NCBI GenBank assembly: GCA_046269235.1
Contig: JBJZOS010000002.1
Location: 1-64,000, forward strand
DNA length: 64,000 bases
Direction of reading: 5' to 3'
From: Soonwooa sp032078105
GTDB lineage: Bacteria; Bacteroidota; Bacteroidia; Flavobacteriales; Weeksellaceae
Each line of letters starts with the position of its first letter. Positions within the stretch are counted from its first letter, which is position 1. Shown one piece after another: positions 7,735-17,173 of the stretch. The notes under the pieces were generated by a model. It ran no database searches. It saw nothing but the letters and a program-made list of their open reading frames with translations, and was not told where the DNA came from. The position numbers and the translations under genes are program-made.

Positions 7735-8025
7735 ATTTTTATATTAAATTAAACAAAGGACCTCGCAAATTGTTAGGTCTTTTCAATTAGTTAAAAAGTT
7801 TATCATATCATCAAATCCTATTATTCGTTAATTTTCAAATACTAGTCTTTAATCTATTTTTCTAGCAAACTAGCCATCTCATTATTTAAAAATCTTTGTC
7901 TTTCCGAAAACGATGAACAATTAAATCGATTACCAAAATTAAAACTTACGCCAACAATACTTTTTAATAAATGCTTCAATTTTCAACATAATGATTATCT
8001 ATTTTTTTTAACTAAATTTGTAACT
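7735..8025. other. AT-rich spacer before recJ
   Basis: No gene is seen on either strand. A Bacteroidota-type -7 box TAAATTTG (8013-8020) lies directly before the recJ ATG, but no TTTG is found at the expected distance upstream. Confidence 0.4.
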
Positions 8026-9735
8026 ATGAGTCAAAAATGGATTTATAAACCAGAACCCGATGAAGACATAGTAGACGGTCTCATTTCCTCAATTGGATTT
8101 GGAACTTTAGAATCCAAACTTCTTGTATTGCGTGGTATCGACAACTACCAAAGTGCTCGCGAATTCTTTAAACCAAACGGAAACGATTTTCACAGTCCTT
8201 TTTTGATGGCCGACATGCAAAAAGCGGTTGAACGCATTGCGACAGCTATTGAAAATGGCGAAAAAATATTAGTATACGGCGACTACGACGTAGACGGAAC
8301 AACGGCTGTAGCACTAATGTACCTGTACCTCAGCAAAATTGTTGACAAAAAATATCTTGATTTTTATATCCCTGATCGCAATGTGGAAGGCTACGGTATT
8401 TCGACGGAAGGCATTGACTTTGCAAAAGAAAATGGTTATAGCTTGATTATTGCGCTTGACTGCGGAATAAAATCTATCGATAAAATTGAATATGCTAACA
8501 AACTACAAGTCGATTTTATCATTTGTGATCACCACTTACCCGGCGACGAAATCCCAAAGGCAGTGGCTGTCCTGGATCCAAAACGTAAAGATTGTCGCTA
8601 TCCTTATAAAGAGCTAAGTGGTTGTGGTGTTGGTTTTAAACTTTGTCAAGGACTTAATACAATTTATAAAATTCCAGAAAACGAACTTTTCGAATTAACC
8701 GATTTACTAGCGATTAGTATTGCTTCGGACATTGTTGCGATGACTGGAGAAAATAGAGTTTTAGCTAAACAAGGACTAAAATTCTTGCGTAAAACTAGAA
8801 AGTTCGGTCTGCGTCTGTTGATTCCTGAAGAGAAATTAGCGCATTTCGAAATATCTAATATTGTCTTTGACATCGCTCCAAAAATAAATGCAGCAGGAAG
8901 AATTTCGCACGCGAAGGCTTCTGTTGAATTGATGATCTCTGACAACCTAAAACAAGCACAACAAATTGTAGATGAGATCATTAACCTAAATGACGAGCGT
9001 CGAGAAATGGATCACACGATTACACAATCGGCGATGAATCAGGTTGAATCTTCAACTGAAAGCTCCTACTCTACTATTGTCTACGATCCGTCTTGGAACA
9101 AAGGTGTTATTGGCATTGTGGCTTCGCGATTAATCGAAAGTCACTTTAAGCCAACCTTGGTTTTCACGGACGGCAACAATGGCGAAATGGTTGCTTCGGC
9201 AAGATCGGTTTCGGATTTTGATATTCATGAGGCTTTGGACTATTGTTCGGATCTTTTCCAGAAATTTGGAGGACATCAAGCAGCAGCAGGATTATCGATG
9301 GATAAAGAAAATTTTGAAGTTTTTAAAATTATGTTCGAAGGCTATGTTCGCGACAATATTAAAGAGCATCAAAAAGAACCATCTATCTACATCGATAGCG
9401 TTATCAACATTGATGATCTCAACCGAGAGTTTTATAATTTCCATAGAAAGTTGGCGCCATTTGGACCAAAAAACATGAAACCAGTTTTGGTTTTAAAAGA
9501 TATAAAAGTCGCTGGCTATGTTCGACTAATGGGTAAAGATGGTAATCATCTCAAATTTTTTATACATCAACCAAGCACCAATCGCAACATCGAATGTATT
9601 GGTTTTAAGCTGGGTGTTTATGCAGAAGATTTCCGTACAAAGTCTTTTGATTTGGCGTTTACGGTTGAAGAAAATCATTGGAAAGGCAACGTTTCCTATT
9701 TTTTAAACATTAGAGATGTTAAGTTTCATTCTTAA
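8026..9735 (+). CDS. recJ: Single-stranded-DNA exonuclease RecJ
   Basis: RecJ degrades single-stranded DNA 5'-3' in recombination and mismatch repair. Seen: the DHH-family metal-binding motifs in order, LVYGDYDVDGTTAVALM (about residues 82-98), IALDCGIKS (about 147), and FIICDHHLPGDEIP (about 165). Downstream is the DHHA1 substrate-binding block FGGHQAAAGLSM (about 413) and a C-terminal OB-like region. At 569 aa it has the usual length. The start ATG at 8026 directly follows a -7-like box. It is followed after 9 bases by nadD on the same strand, so the two probably share a transcript. It is intact, unlike most of its neighbours between 6.5 and 14.5 kb. Confidence 0.95.
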   Translation: MSQKWIYKPEPDEDIVDGLISSIGFGTLESKLLVLRGIDNYQSAREFFKPNGNDFHSPFLMADMQKAVERIATAIENGEKILVYGDYDVDGTTAVALMYLYLSKIVDKKYLDFYIPDRNVEGYGISTEGIDFAKENGYSLIIALDCGIKSIDKIEYANKLQVDFIICDHHLPGDEIPKAVAVLDPKRKDCRYPYKELSGCGVGFKLCQGLNTIYKIPENELFELTDLLAISIASDIVAMTGENRVLAKQGLKFLRKTRKFGLRLLIPEEKLAHFEISNIVFDIAPKINAAGRISHAKASVELMISDNLKQAQQIVDEIINLNDERREMDHTITQSAMNQVESSTESSYSTIVYDPSWNKGVIGIVASRLIESHFKPTLVFTDGNNGEMVASARSVSDFDIHEALDYCSDLFQKFGGHQAAAGLSMDKENFEVFKIMFEGYVRDNIKEHQKEPSIYIDSVINIDDLNREFYNFHRKLAPFGPKNMKPVLVLKDIKVAGYVRLMGKDGNHLKFFIHQPSTNRNIECIGFKLGVYAEDFRTKSFDLAFTVEENHWKGNVSYFLNIRDVKFHS

Positions 9736-9744
9736 AATTCAAAA

Positions 9745-10332
9745 ATGAAAAAAATCGGTCTGTTTTTCGGCTCTTTTAATCCCATCCATATTGGGCATTT
9801 AATATTGGCTAACTATATTTTGGAAAAATCGGATATGGAAGAATTGTGGTTTGTGGTAAGTCCTCAAAATCCTTTTAAAGATAAAAAATCTCTTCTTGCC
9901 GATCATAACCGATTGGATATGGTGAATCTATCTATTAAGAATTATCCCAAAATGCGCGCTTCGGATGTTGAATTTTCGCTGCCAAAACCGAGCTACACCG
10001 TTGATACATTGACTTATCTACACGAAAAATACCCGAATTATCAATTTAGTTTGATCATGGGTGAAGATAATTTGGCGGGACTTCATAAATGGAAAAACGC
10101 TGAGGTTTTAATAATGAATCACCAAATAATTGTCTATCCAAGGTTATTTGAAGGCGAAAAGAAAAATAACAATTACACGTCCGAAAGCGAAAATATTATT
10201 GTGATCAACGCGCCAATTATCGAATTGTCTGCAACGGACATCCGTAACATGATTAAAGAAGGCAAAAACGTCCGCCCAATGCTTCCTCCAGAAGTTTTTG
10301 AATACTTGGACGGGAGTAATTTTTATAGATAA
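9745..10332 (+). CDS. nadD: Nicotinate-nucleotide adenylyltransferase
   Basis: NadD joins nicotinate mononucleotide and ATP to form deamido-NAD in NAD synthesis. Seen: the nucleotidyltransferase motif FFGSFNPIHIGHLILANYI, with the HxGH signature at about residues 15-18; the substrate loop VVSPQNPFKDKK; and the C-terminal ISTxxIR-type motif as ELSATDIRNMIKEGK (about 160-174), followed by MLPPEVFEYL. Length 195 aa is typical. It lies 9 bases after recJ. The next gene downstream is a degraded hydrolase, so transcription may run on into it. Assignment is secure. Confidence 0.95.
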   Translation: MKKIGLFFGSFNPIHIGHLILANYILEKSDMEELWFVVSPQNPFKDKKSLLADHNRLDMVNLSIKNYPKMRASDVEFSLPKPSYTVDTLTYLHEKYPNYQFSLIMGEDNLAGLHKWKNAEVLIMNHQIIVYPRLFEGEKKNNNYTSESENIIVINAPIIELSATDIRNMIKEGKNVRPMLPPEVFEYLDGSNFYR

Positions 10333-10405
10333 GTTTTCGATTATTTGATAATTTGCATGACATGCAAATGATTTTAAGCATCCATTTTCATTTGTTTGCT
10401 TTGGT

Positions 10406-11251
10406 ATGTCGCAAGCGCAAAATCTTTATTCTAAAGCTTATGGAGACACGAAAAACCAAGCGATTATCTTTATGCATCGCGAACCAAGCGGAAATTCTAA
10501 TTTGTTCGAAGCTACAACGTCACAAAAATTAGTTGACATAGGTTTTTATGTTATCGTGTATGACAGACGGGGCGAAGGTCGTTCCATAGATGACAATGCC
10601 ACGACGACTTTCCAAGAAAGTTTTGACGATCTCAACCAAATCTACAAGTTGTATCATCTTGAGAAAGCCAACATTTTGGCGCACAGTTTTGGAGGAATTC
10701 GTGGGACGTTCTACACCAATCAGTATCTTGAAAAAGTAAAATCTCTAATACTTGCAGCCGCTTTGGTATCGCAACAGGAGACCTACAATCATATTTTGGA
10801 GATTCCGATTTTAGCTTTTAAAAATGATAAAAATCAACTTCTATGAGTTCCTACAATTGAAACGCTAAACAAAAACTCTGCGGAATACAGAAAGAAAACT
10901 TATGATATTGCTAGTGATTTGGGCGACTTCTCGATGCCAAAACCTACAACAGAAAGTCAAAATTTGAGACAGGCATTTGAAAATTCGAACTTTTATAAAA
11001 CTAATTTTAGAAACCATAATTCACCCTTGTTATTTTATAAAAATGAGACTCAAAATAATCTTGATAACAAAGCCGCCGTTTTACAAATTAAGAGAAACAA
11101 AATCCCTACTTTTGCCATTTACGGATAAAATGACGGCATATTTTCAGCAAAACAGTTAATGAATTTTCGTAATATTGTAGGAGCAAACAATTGTAAGATT
11201 CTTGATAATTGTTCGCATTATTTGTTTGTCGAACAGCAAAATCAATTTTAG
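10406..11251 (+). pseudogene. Alpha/beta-hydrolase, broken by two in-frame stops
   Basis: One reading frame from 10406 to a TAG at 11249-11251 encodes an alpha/beta hydrolase interrupted by TGA (10844-10846) and TAA (11126-11128). Motifs on both sides of the stops fit together: the turn VIVYDRRGEGRS, the nucleophile elbow ILAHSFGGIRG, the acid region FAIYG-stop-NDGIFS, and a catalytic His in DNCSHYLFVEQQ. The second stop sits where Lys or another residue precedes NDGIFS, consistent with a single AAA to TAA change. A likely signal peptide starting at the ATG at 10368 (MILSIHFHLFAL) is in another frame than MSQAQNLYSK, pointing to a frameshift as well. At least two, perhaps three, inactivating changes make a sequencing error unlikely. 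Confidence 0.8.
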
Positions 11252-11293
11252 ATTTTATTAAATTTAAAGTAAAAAATAGCTTTCTGTTTTAGC

Positions 11294-11527
11294 ATGATAT
11301 TTTCGTGGACACTTTTCTTTTTAGTTTTCTCTTTGCTAACATATAGTTGGGAGCAGATTAATATGGAAAGCACTACAAAAATAGATGTGCTTGCGCAATT
11401 ACAGTAGAAAGCAATAAAAAAACAATATCGAAAAATATGTCCGGAACATAATTTGGATGCCAATACAGTACAAGGCATTCTTGTTACAAGCAGCATGGAC
11501 ATAACAATCTTTTATCTTAAATTATGA
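11294..11527 (+). pseudogene. Small membrane-anchored ORF with internal TAG, overlapping the DUF3817 gene
   Basis: From an ATG at 11294 the frame encodes a hydrophobic N-terminus (MIFSWTLFFLVFSLLTYSW). It then meets TAG at 11405-11407 after INMESTTKIDVLAQLQ, and continues open to a TGA at 11525-11527. The reading past the stop (KAIKKQYRKICPEHNLDAN) keeps protein-like character. The terminal TGA overlaps the ATG of the next gene by ATGA, typical of coupled genes, which argues that the whole frame was once a gene. I do not recognise the family. It may be a decayed partner of the downstream membrane protein. Confidence 0.4.
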
Positions 11528-11865
11528 ATTTCATCGAAAAATTTTTTTCAAAATATACGGAAGAAAAAGTCCTAAAATGGTTTAAGCAAGTTTGCGTTGC
11601 AGAAGCGATTTCGTGTTTGTTACTTTACGGTTTCGCGATGATTTGGAAACGTTATGACCATGAAGGACTTTTGCCTACGATATTCATCATCATTGTCGGA
11701 AATATCCACGGTTTATTTTTTACCATTTATCTTCTATTATGTGTACCGGCACGCAAAATTTACAAGTGGGATGATGAAGATTCTGTCATTGCGTTAATGG
11801 CTGCTTTCTTCCCCTTCGCGACGATTTGGGTGGAAAAAAAATTAGCTCGAAAGGATCGAGAATAG
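11524..11865 (+). CDS. DUF3817-type integral membrane protein
   Basis: A 113-residue membrane protein with three predicted transmembrane segments: around EAISCLLLYGFAMIW, LPTIFIIIVGNIHGLFFTIYLLL and VIALMAAFFPFATIWVE. The VGNIHGLFFTIY block, with its His-Gly pair in a membrane helix, and the preceding VAEAISCLLL match the DUF3817 family of small bacterial membrane proteins of unknown function. The ATG overlaps the TGA of the preceding broken ORF by four bases. The C-terminus is basic (KKLARKDRE). A strong intrinsic terminator follows 34 bases downstream. Function unknown; family moderately sure. Confidence 0.75.
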   Translation: MNFIEKFFSKYTEEKVLKWFKQVCVAEAISCLLLYGFAMIWKRYDHEGLLPTIFIIIVGNIHGLFFTIYLLLCVPARKIYKWDDEDSVIALMAAFFPFATIWVEKKLARKDRE

Positions 11866-11899
11866 TTTTCAATTTTAACCTTGAAATCCAAAATAAGAA

Positions 11900-11930
11900 A
11901 CACCGACTATTTTTCTCCGGTGTTTTTTTT
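11900..11930 (+). terminator. Intrinsic terminator after the DUF3817 gene
   Basis: A perfect 6-bp stem ACACCG / CGGTGT (11900-11905 and 11918-11923) is followed by a run of eight T. Confidence 0.8.
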
Positions 11931-12289
11931 GTGCTTTAATTACTTAACATCAGATGGGCTAAAGCACTGTCCTTTCAATAAAAGTCACTTCAACTAAAAA
12001 TTTATAGCATTATTTATCAATAAATTTTAATGACAATAAAGTCAGCTTGTTTTCGATATTTCTTCAAAAATCAATCAAAATCATCTTGGTTTTCTTTCCC
12101 TTAACGCATGTTATTTATAAAATATAAATTAGCGAGCCTCAACAAAACTAAATTTTTATAACTGAAATTCAATCATTTACAACTATTATAAAAATCTTTT
12201 TAATACTTTGTATTGCATGATACTAATTTTAATATATCTCTTTGCTTTGTTCAATATTGAAACATACCCACATCAAAAAAAATAACTAT
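11931..12289. other. AT-rich non-coding stretch
   Basis: About 360 bases without a credible gene on either strand. I see no tRNA-like structure and no strong hairpin. It probably contained the promoter of the outer-membrane pseudogene that follows. Confidence 0.5.
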
Positions 12290-14545
12290 TTGAAAACGCC
12301 TATATTAATCGCCGCACTATTCTTCAGTGGATTTGCAGTTGCTCAACAAAAAACAAATGATACGATCAAATCTCAAAATACAAAAGAGATGGATGCCGTT
12401 ACGATAAAAAAACAAGTTTTAAAAAAGCAAAGCGACCGTTTCGTTTATGACGTTGCTGCTTCACCTGTTGTCAAAGGAAATACCACTTTTGATCTGTTGA
12501 AGCAAACGCCACTTCTTTCAACAACAGACGATAAAACATTGAAAATCGCAGGAAAAAATAACGCAATTGTCTACATTAACGGCAGAAAATCCAATATGGA
12601 TGCGGAATCTTTGGCTTCATTTCTAAAAAATACTCCTGCGGAAAATATTCAGAAGATTGAAGTTATCACGCTTCCTGGAAGCGAATATCAGGTGGAGGCT
12701 TCGGATGGCATCATCAACATTGTCTTGAAGAAAAAAATGACGGACGGCCTTAACGGAAATTTTTGAATGTCGAACACACAAAACAAATACAACTCGACAT
12801 CGAGTAGCGCGTCGCTTAATTATAGAAAAGGGAAATTCGGTCTTAACGCTAATCTTACAGGAAGTCAAGAAATCGAACCTCAAGAATACATTATTAGAAA
12901 CGGGAATAAACATACAGTCACTGAGTCCGTTGGTCCTATCGACAGTCCTGAGAAAAACTTGGGTGGTTACATCAACATGGATTATCAATTGACAGAGAAA
13001 AGTAATCTTGCTTTGTCTTGGAACACTTGGGCGAATAATAGTAAAGGCGCAACAATTTTCCTCAACGACACATACAGCAACTACGACGATAACGGAAATC
13101 TGATTAATCGTTTTTATAATCTGAGCCGAAATGTGCTTAATAGCAGATCATACAACAATAACTTGAATTTGAATTATGAATTGAAAACCGACGAAGAAGG
13201 CAGTAAATTAAATTTGAATGCCGCTTATCTTACCTACAAACGAATTCAAGATTCGGATAACAGAACTTATGCTTCGGATGCGAACTGGAATCAGGCTGCG
13301 TTAGCCAATCAAATTATTCAAGACACGCCGCAAAACATCAACAATATCTCTGCAATGGCCGACTACATCAAGAAATTTAAAAATGATTTTTCGGTTTCGA
13401 TTGGTGGAAACTATAACAAAACAAAAACGGAAAACAACACAAAATACGAAAGCACAAATTTCGCGACAAATGAAGCAACTAAGTACAAGCCAAATCTATT
13501 TGAATATGATGAAAATATCTATAGTTTGTATTTAACATTAGAAAAGAAATTCTCTGATAAATTTTCCGGAAAAATTGGAACTCGTTACGAAATCACAAAC
13601 AGCATCGGAACTTCGGATAATCCACCAGCAGAACGACCAGACATGGCACGCGTTGAAAAAAACTACAATAATATTTTACCATATCTAAGTCTAAACTATG
13701 CGATTAATGATAAGCATAACATTTCGTATGCCTTATCTAGCCGAATGAGAAGACCAAGTTTTTGGGAATTGAATCCCGTACGAAACATCATTACACAAGA
13801 CAATTACACGCAAAATAATCCATTTGTAAAAGCATCTTCGATATATAATCAGGAGTTGACGTATATGTTTAAAAATTCATATTTCTTGATTCTTAACCAC
13901 TCGTATTTTAAAGATGTTATTACGATGGTACCATTGCAAAGAGATGTTGTACGCGACGGAAATACTTACAGACAATTGGCCTATATTAGAAGTAACTATG
14001 GCGACAAACAAGAAATGTCGGCGATGTTAGGAATGCAGAAAAGTTTCTTTAATCATTATTTAACAACTAATTTTAATATCGTTTTCCAACATAATATCAA
14101 CGATGGAACTTTGAACACGGATCCAACAACTGCAGAGATTTTTGATACATATACCAATACGAAAAAGTCGACAAGCTTACTAATACAAACCAACAATACC
14201 ATCCGTTTGGATAAAGAAAAAACTTGGTTTGTAGGCGTTAATTTCTTTTATGTAGATAAACAACAAATCGACTTCGGACAGTTGCAAAGCCTTGCAGTAT
14301 TGGATTTAAGTATCAAAAAACTTTGGAATAATTGGACATTCGCGGTTAATGTTAATGATGTTTTAAAAACCAACATTGTGAAAATAAAAGATGAACAAGC
14401 TGACGGTAATTTCAACTATCTGTCCAATGACTTCTTCCGCAGAGGCCTAACAGCGAGTGTTACTTATAATTTTGGAAATCAAAAAGTACAAAAAGCAAGA
14501 AAAGTTGATGGCGCAGCCGATGACATCAAATCAAGAACACGTTAA
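12290..14545 (+). pseudogene. TonB-receptor-like outer membrane beta-barrel protein, split by TGA
   Basis: One frame from 12290 to 14545 encodes an outer-membrane beta-barrel family protein (TonB-receptor-like, OMP_b-brl type). It is interrupted by TGA at 12764-12766, codon 159. Before the stop are a signal peptide (KTPILIAALFFSGFAVAQ) and a plug-like domain (GNTTFDLLKQTPLLS, AIVYINGRKSNM, DGIINIVLKKK). After it, MSNTQNKYNSTSSSASLNYR begins a 590-residue barrel rich in alternating aromatic strands, ending near VTYNFGNQKVQKARK. The residue replaced by TGA is probably Arg or Gly, within NGNF-stop-MSNTQ. The signal peptide has no ATG, only TTG at 12290, so the start may be damaged too. A terminator follows. 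The second half is listed as an ORF only because ATG happens to follow the stop. Confidence 0.8.
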
Positions 14546-14578
14546 TCTAAATTATAATTAAATTTTTCAACAAAAAAA

Positions 14579-14606
14579 ACTTCAGCCTGTACTGAAGTTT
14601 TTTTTG
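14579..14606 (+). terminator. Intrinsic terminator after the outer membrane pseudogene
   Basis: The stem ACTTCAG / CTGAAGT (14579-14585 and 14592-14598) is extended by A/T pairs and followed by eight or more T. Confidence 0.8.
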
Positions 14607-14623
14607 CTTTATTAGAAGCTAAT

Positions 14624-14718
14624 CCTGCTGTCCGCTATATCTTTTGTGCGCCGCTCGGATGGCTACTCTTCGCCGCCTCACGCCAACACAAAAGGATGCC
14701 GCTTCCATCTGGGCTAGG
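14624..14718 (+). repeat. Dispersed palindromic intergenic repeat, copy B
   Basis: This is the second copy of the element at 2234-2330, in the opposite orientation. The arms CCTGCTGTCCGCTATATC and AAAAGGATGCCGCTTCCATC are conserved, ending GGGCTA. The inner stem here is CTTTTGTG with CACAAAAG, where copy A uses a different but also complementary pair. The loop (14647-14686) is GC-rich, unlike the surrounding DNA. It lies between two convergent genes. Confidence 0.6.
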
Positions 14719-14738
14719 GATTTGGTTATCCAAAGAAA

Positions 14739-15662
14739 CTAAGCCTTCGGTAAGAAAACCTCAGCCAACATACAACGAGCGCTTCCGCCGCCATTGGTTT
14801 CAATAGTTTCAAGATCCGAATATATAATTTCGGAATAGTTTTCAATTTGACTTATTTGACTATTGTTCAAAGACTTATAAGCCGACTGACTCATCACAAG
14901 ATAAGTTTTACCTTCGTCATTTCTAACCTGCAACATATTACCCGCAAACTGCTGCATTTGCGCTTCGGTGATTTCAACAATTTCTTTTCCAGAATCAGCA
15001 AGGCTGCTCACAACATTTTGTCTTTCGTCCTCATCATCGATACATTCTAGACAGATCACAGCAAAACGATCTGCCACGCACATCATAACGTTGGTATGAT
15101 AGATAGGAAGTCTCTCATTATCATAACTTTGGAAAGAATGGAAAACAACTGGTGTATAATCATATTTAGCACAAAAATCGCGGAACAATTTTTCATCCAA
15201 TCTTAAAGAAACCGAACCATAAGCAATTTTGCTATCATGATCGAAAATCATACTTCCCGTACCTTCCAAGAATTTTTCATCTTGTTCGTTTCGGCTAAGA
15301 TCATCGATTTTAGTAATGTTAAAACCCTGAGCTTTAACTTGATCTAGAATATCCTGGCGACGCTCAACACGTCTATTAGGTGCAAACATTGGATAAAGTA
15401 CGACTGTTCCGTCTTCTGCAAAGCTCACCCAATTATTCGGAAAAATAGAATCTGGCGTATGTGGCTCCAACGTATCTTTAATAGTGATAACGTTAATACC
15501 TTTACTTCTAAGTTTTTCAACAAAAGCATTAAACTCGGCCAAAGCTTTATCCTGAACTTCAGCACCTTTTTGTTCTACCTGAAAATAATTATTCTCCGCC
15601 GTTTGGGCATTATAACCGAAAGCTATCGGCTCAATCATCAAAACAGTATTCGTTGTCTGCAT
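14739..15662 (-). CDS. ctlX: Citrulline/arginine amidinohydrolase-family enzyme (CtlX-like)
   Basis: This is a 307-residue enzyme of the guanidino-group-modifying (amidinotransferase) fold, close to citrulline utilization hydrolases (CtlX). Seen: PDSIFPNNWVSF near residue 70; a conserved acidic block around FLEGTGSMIFDHD; the His-containing segment LPIYHTNVMMCVADR; and the catalytic Cys near the C-terminus in GGGSARCMLAEVFLP (Cys297). Such enzymes attack the guanidino or ureido carbon through the Cys. It lies convergent to the outer-membrane pseudogene and downstream of metY. A second member of the same fold is at 17339. The substrate is inferred from family resemblance only. Confidence 0.85.
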   Translation of the reverse strand: MQTTNTVLMIEPIAFGYNAQTAENNYFQVEQKGAEVQDKALAEFNAFVEKLRSKGINVITIKDTLEPHTPDSIFPNNWVSFAEDGTVVLYPMFAPNRRVERRQDILDQVKAQGFNITKIDDLSRNEQDEKFLEGTGSMIFDHDSKIAYGSVSLRLDEKLFRDFCAKYDYTPVVFHSFQSYDNERLPIYHTNVMMCVADRFAVICLECIDDEDERQNVVSSLADSGKEIVEITEAQMQQFAGNMLQVRNDEGKTYLVMSQSAYKSLNNSQISQIENYSEIIYSDLETIETNGGGSARCMLAEVFLPKA

Positions 15663-15746
15663 AATTTTTAGTTAAGCCACAAAAATAGCAAACTTCCGCA
15701 GAATAACGACGCAACTTTTGTAATTATCATTGTGTTCTAGGAATTG

Positions 15747-17033
15747 TTAAAATGCTTGCTCAAAATCCGCAATAATATCGTCAATATGTTCAATACCAAC
15801 ACTAACTCGGATTTGTCCCGGGGTGATACCCGCGGCTTTTTGTTCCGCATCACTCAATTGCTCATGGGTAGTCGATGATGGATTGATAACCAACGTTTTA
15901 GCATCACCTACATTGGCAAGATGACTTGCCAACTTTAACGAATTAATAAATTGAACGGCAGCATCTTTTCCACCTTTTATTTCAAAATTAAGAACACCTC
16001 CGAAACCACGTTTTAGATATTTTTTAGCGTTGTCTCTATCTGTGAAATTTTCAAGTCCTGGATAAATTACTTTTTGGACCTTGGGATGATGTTCTAAAAA
16101 CTCCGCTAACTTTTGCGCGTTAGAAACTGTTCTTTCCAAACGAAGTGACAAGGTTTCTAGACCTAACAACAATTGATGAGAATTAAACGGTGAAATAGCT
16201 GGACCAAAATCGCGAAGTCCTTCTACTCTAGCTTTGATGATAAATGCAATATTTCCGAAATCTGAATTAACACCAAATACATCGGTAAAGACTAAGTCGT
16301 GGTAACCCGCCGAAGGCTGAGATAACAACGGGAACTTCCCATTAGCCCAATCAAATTTTCCAGAGTCGACAATAAGGCCTCCTACACTTGTACCATGACC
16401 GCCGATCCATTTGGTCGCCGATTCAACAACAATGCTAGCGCCATGCTCAAATGGGTTAAACAGATAACCACCCGCGCCAAAGGTATTATCAACAATCAAC
16501 GGAATGTTATGCTTTCCGGCGACAGCTGCAATTGCCTCAAAATCGGCTACATTCAGCGTCGGATTTCCGATGGTTTCGACATACAAAGCTTTAGTATTTT
16601 CATCAACTAAAGCTTCAAAATCTTCAGGATTATCATCTTTTGCAAAACGTGCTTCGATTCCGAATTTTGCAAAACTCACTTTAAACTGATTATGACTTCC
16701 TCCGTACAGATAAGGTGATGTCACAAAATTATCGCCATTTTGCAAAATATTGGTAATCGCGATAAACTGCGCGGCGTGGCCAGAAGAAACCGCCAAAGCG
16801 CCAATGCCTCCATACAGGGCAGCAATTCTCTTTTCGAAAACGTCGGTTGTAGGATTCATTAATCTCGTGTAGATATTTCCAAACGCTTTGAGACCGAAAA
16901 GATCCGCAGCATGTTGCGCATCATTGAATGTGTAAGAAGTTGTCTGATAGAGCGGCACTGCACGACTGTTTGTATCTCTGTCAACGGTTTGTCCTGCGTG
17001 TACCTGTAAAGTTTCGAATTTTAAATTGCTCAT
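15747..17033 (-). CDS. metY: O-acetylhomoserine sulfhydrylase MetY
   Basis: MetY condenses O-acetylhomoserine with sulfide to homocysteine, bypassing cystathionine. Seen: the start LKFETLQVHAGQ, the PLP-contact region FGNIYTRLMNPTTDVFE, the Asp in PLIVDNTFGAGG, and the Schiff-base Lys in VESATKWIGGHGTSVGG (about residue 210). The C-terminal block LANVGDAKTLVINPSSTTHE is diagnostic of the family. At 428 aa it is longer than the MetZ-type paralogue at 2374, as expected for MetY. It is preceded by a SAM-I riboswitch and a terminator, so it is switched off when SAM is abundant. With MetX from the operon at 5173 it gives direct sulfhydrylation. Confidence 0.95.
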   Translation of the reverse strand: MSNLKFETLQVHAGQTVDRDTNSRAVPLYQTTSYTFNDAQHAADLFGLKAFGNIYTRLMNPTTDVFEKRIAALYGGIGALAVSSGHAAQFIAITNILQNGDNFVTSPYLYGGSHNQFKVSFAKFGIEARFAKDDNPEDFEALVDENTKALYVETIGNPTLNVADFEAIAAVAGKHNIPLIVDNTFGAGGYLFNPFEHGASIVVESATKWIGGHGTSVGGLIVDSGKFDWANGKFPLLSQPSAGYHDLVFTDVFGVNSDFGNIAFIIKARVEGLRDFGPAISPFNSHQLLLGLETLSLRLERTVSNAQKLAEFLEHHPKVQKVIYPGLENFTDRDNAKKYLKRGFGGVLNFEIKGGKDAAVQFINSLKLASHLANVGDAKTLVINPSSTTHEQLSDAEQKAAGITPGQIRVSVGIEHIDDIIADFEQAF

Positions 17034-17103
17034 ATTGTATAAATTATAAATTGGTAATCAATTAAATATTTATCCAAGATGTCGAGCAATTGCCGGAAAA
17101 ATA

Positions 17104-17133
17104 AAAACTCTTCCGACAAGTCGAAAGAGTTTT
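17104..17133 (-). terminator. Terminator between SAM riboswitch and metY
   Basis: An almost perfect stem AAAACTCTT-CGAC / GTCG-AAGAGTTTT (17133-17104) is followed on the minus strand by a T-rich tract. It lies between the aptamer and the metY start, so it is the likely expression platform of the riboswitch. Confidence 0.85.
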
Positions 17134-17173
17134 TTGAATATTTTTAATAATCTTTTTCAAAAAGTATCTCTGA

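Noticed and set aside
11248..11502. Minus-strand 84-residue frame
   Set aside because: It is antisense to the small ORF that overlaps the DUF3817 gene; the plus-strand reading is better supported by the ATGA overlap.
12764..12766. TGA in the outer-membrane barrel as a selenocysteine or recoded codon
   Set aside because: No SECIS-like hairpin was evident just after it, the family has no selenoprotein members that I know of, and neighbouring genes have other stop types in frame. A nonsense mutation is simpler.
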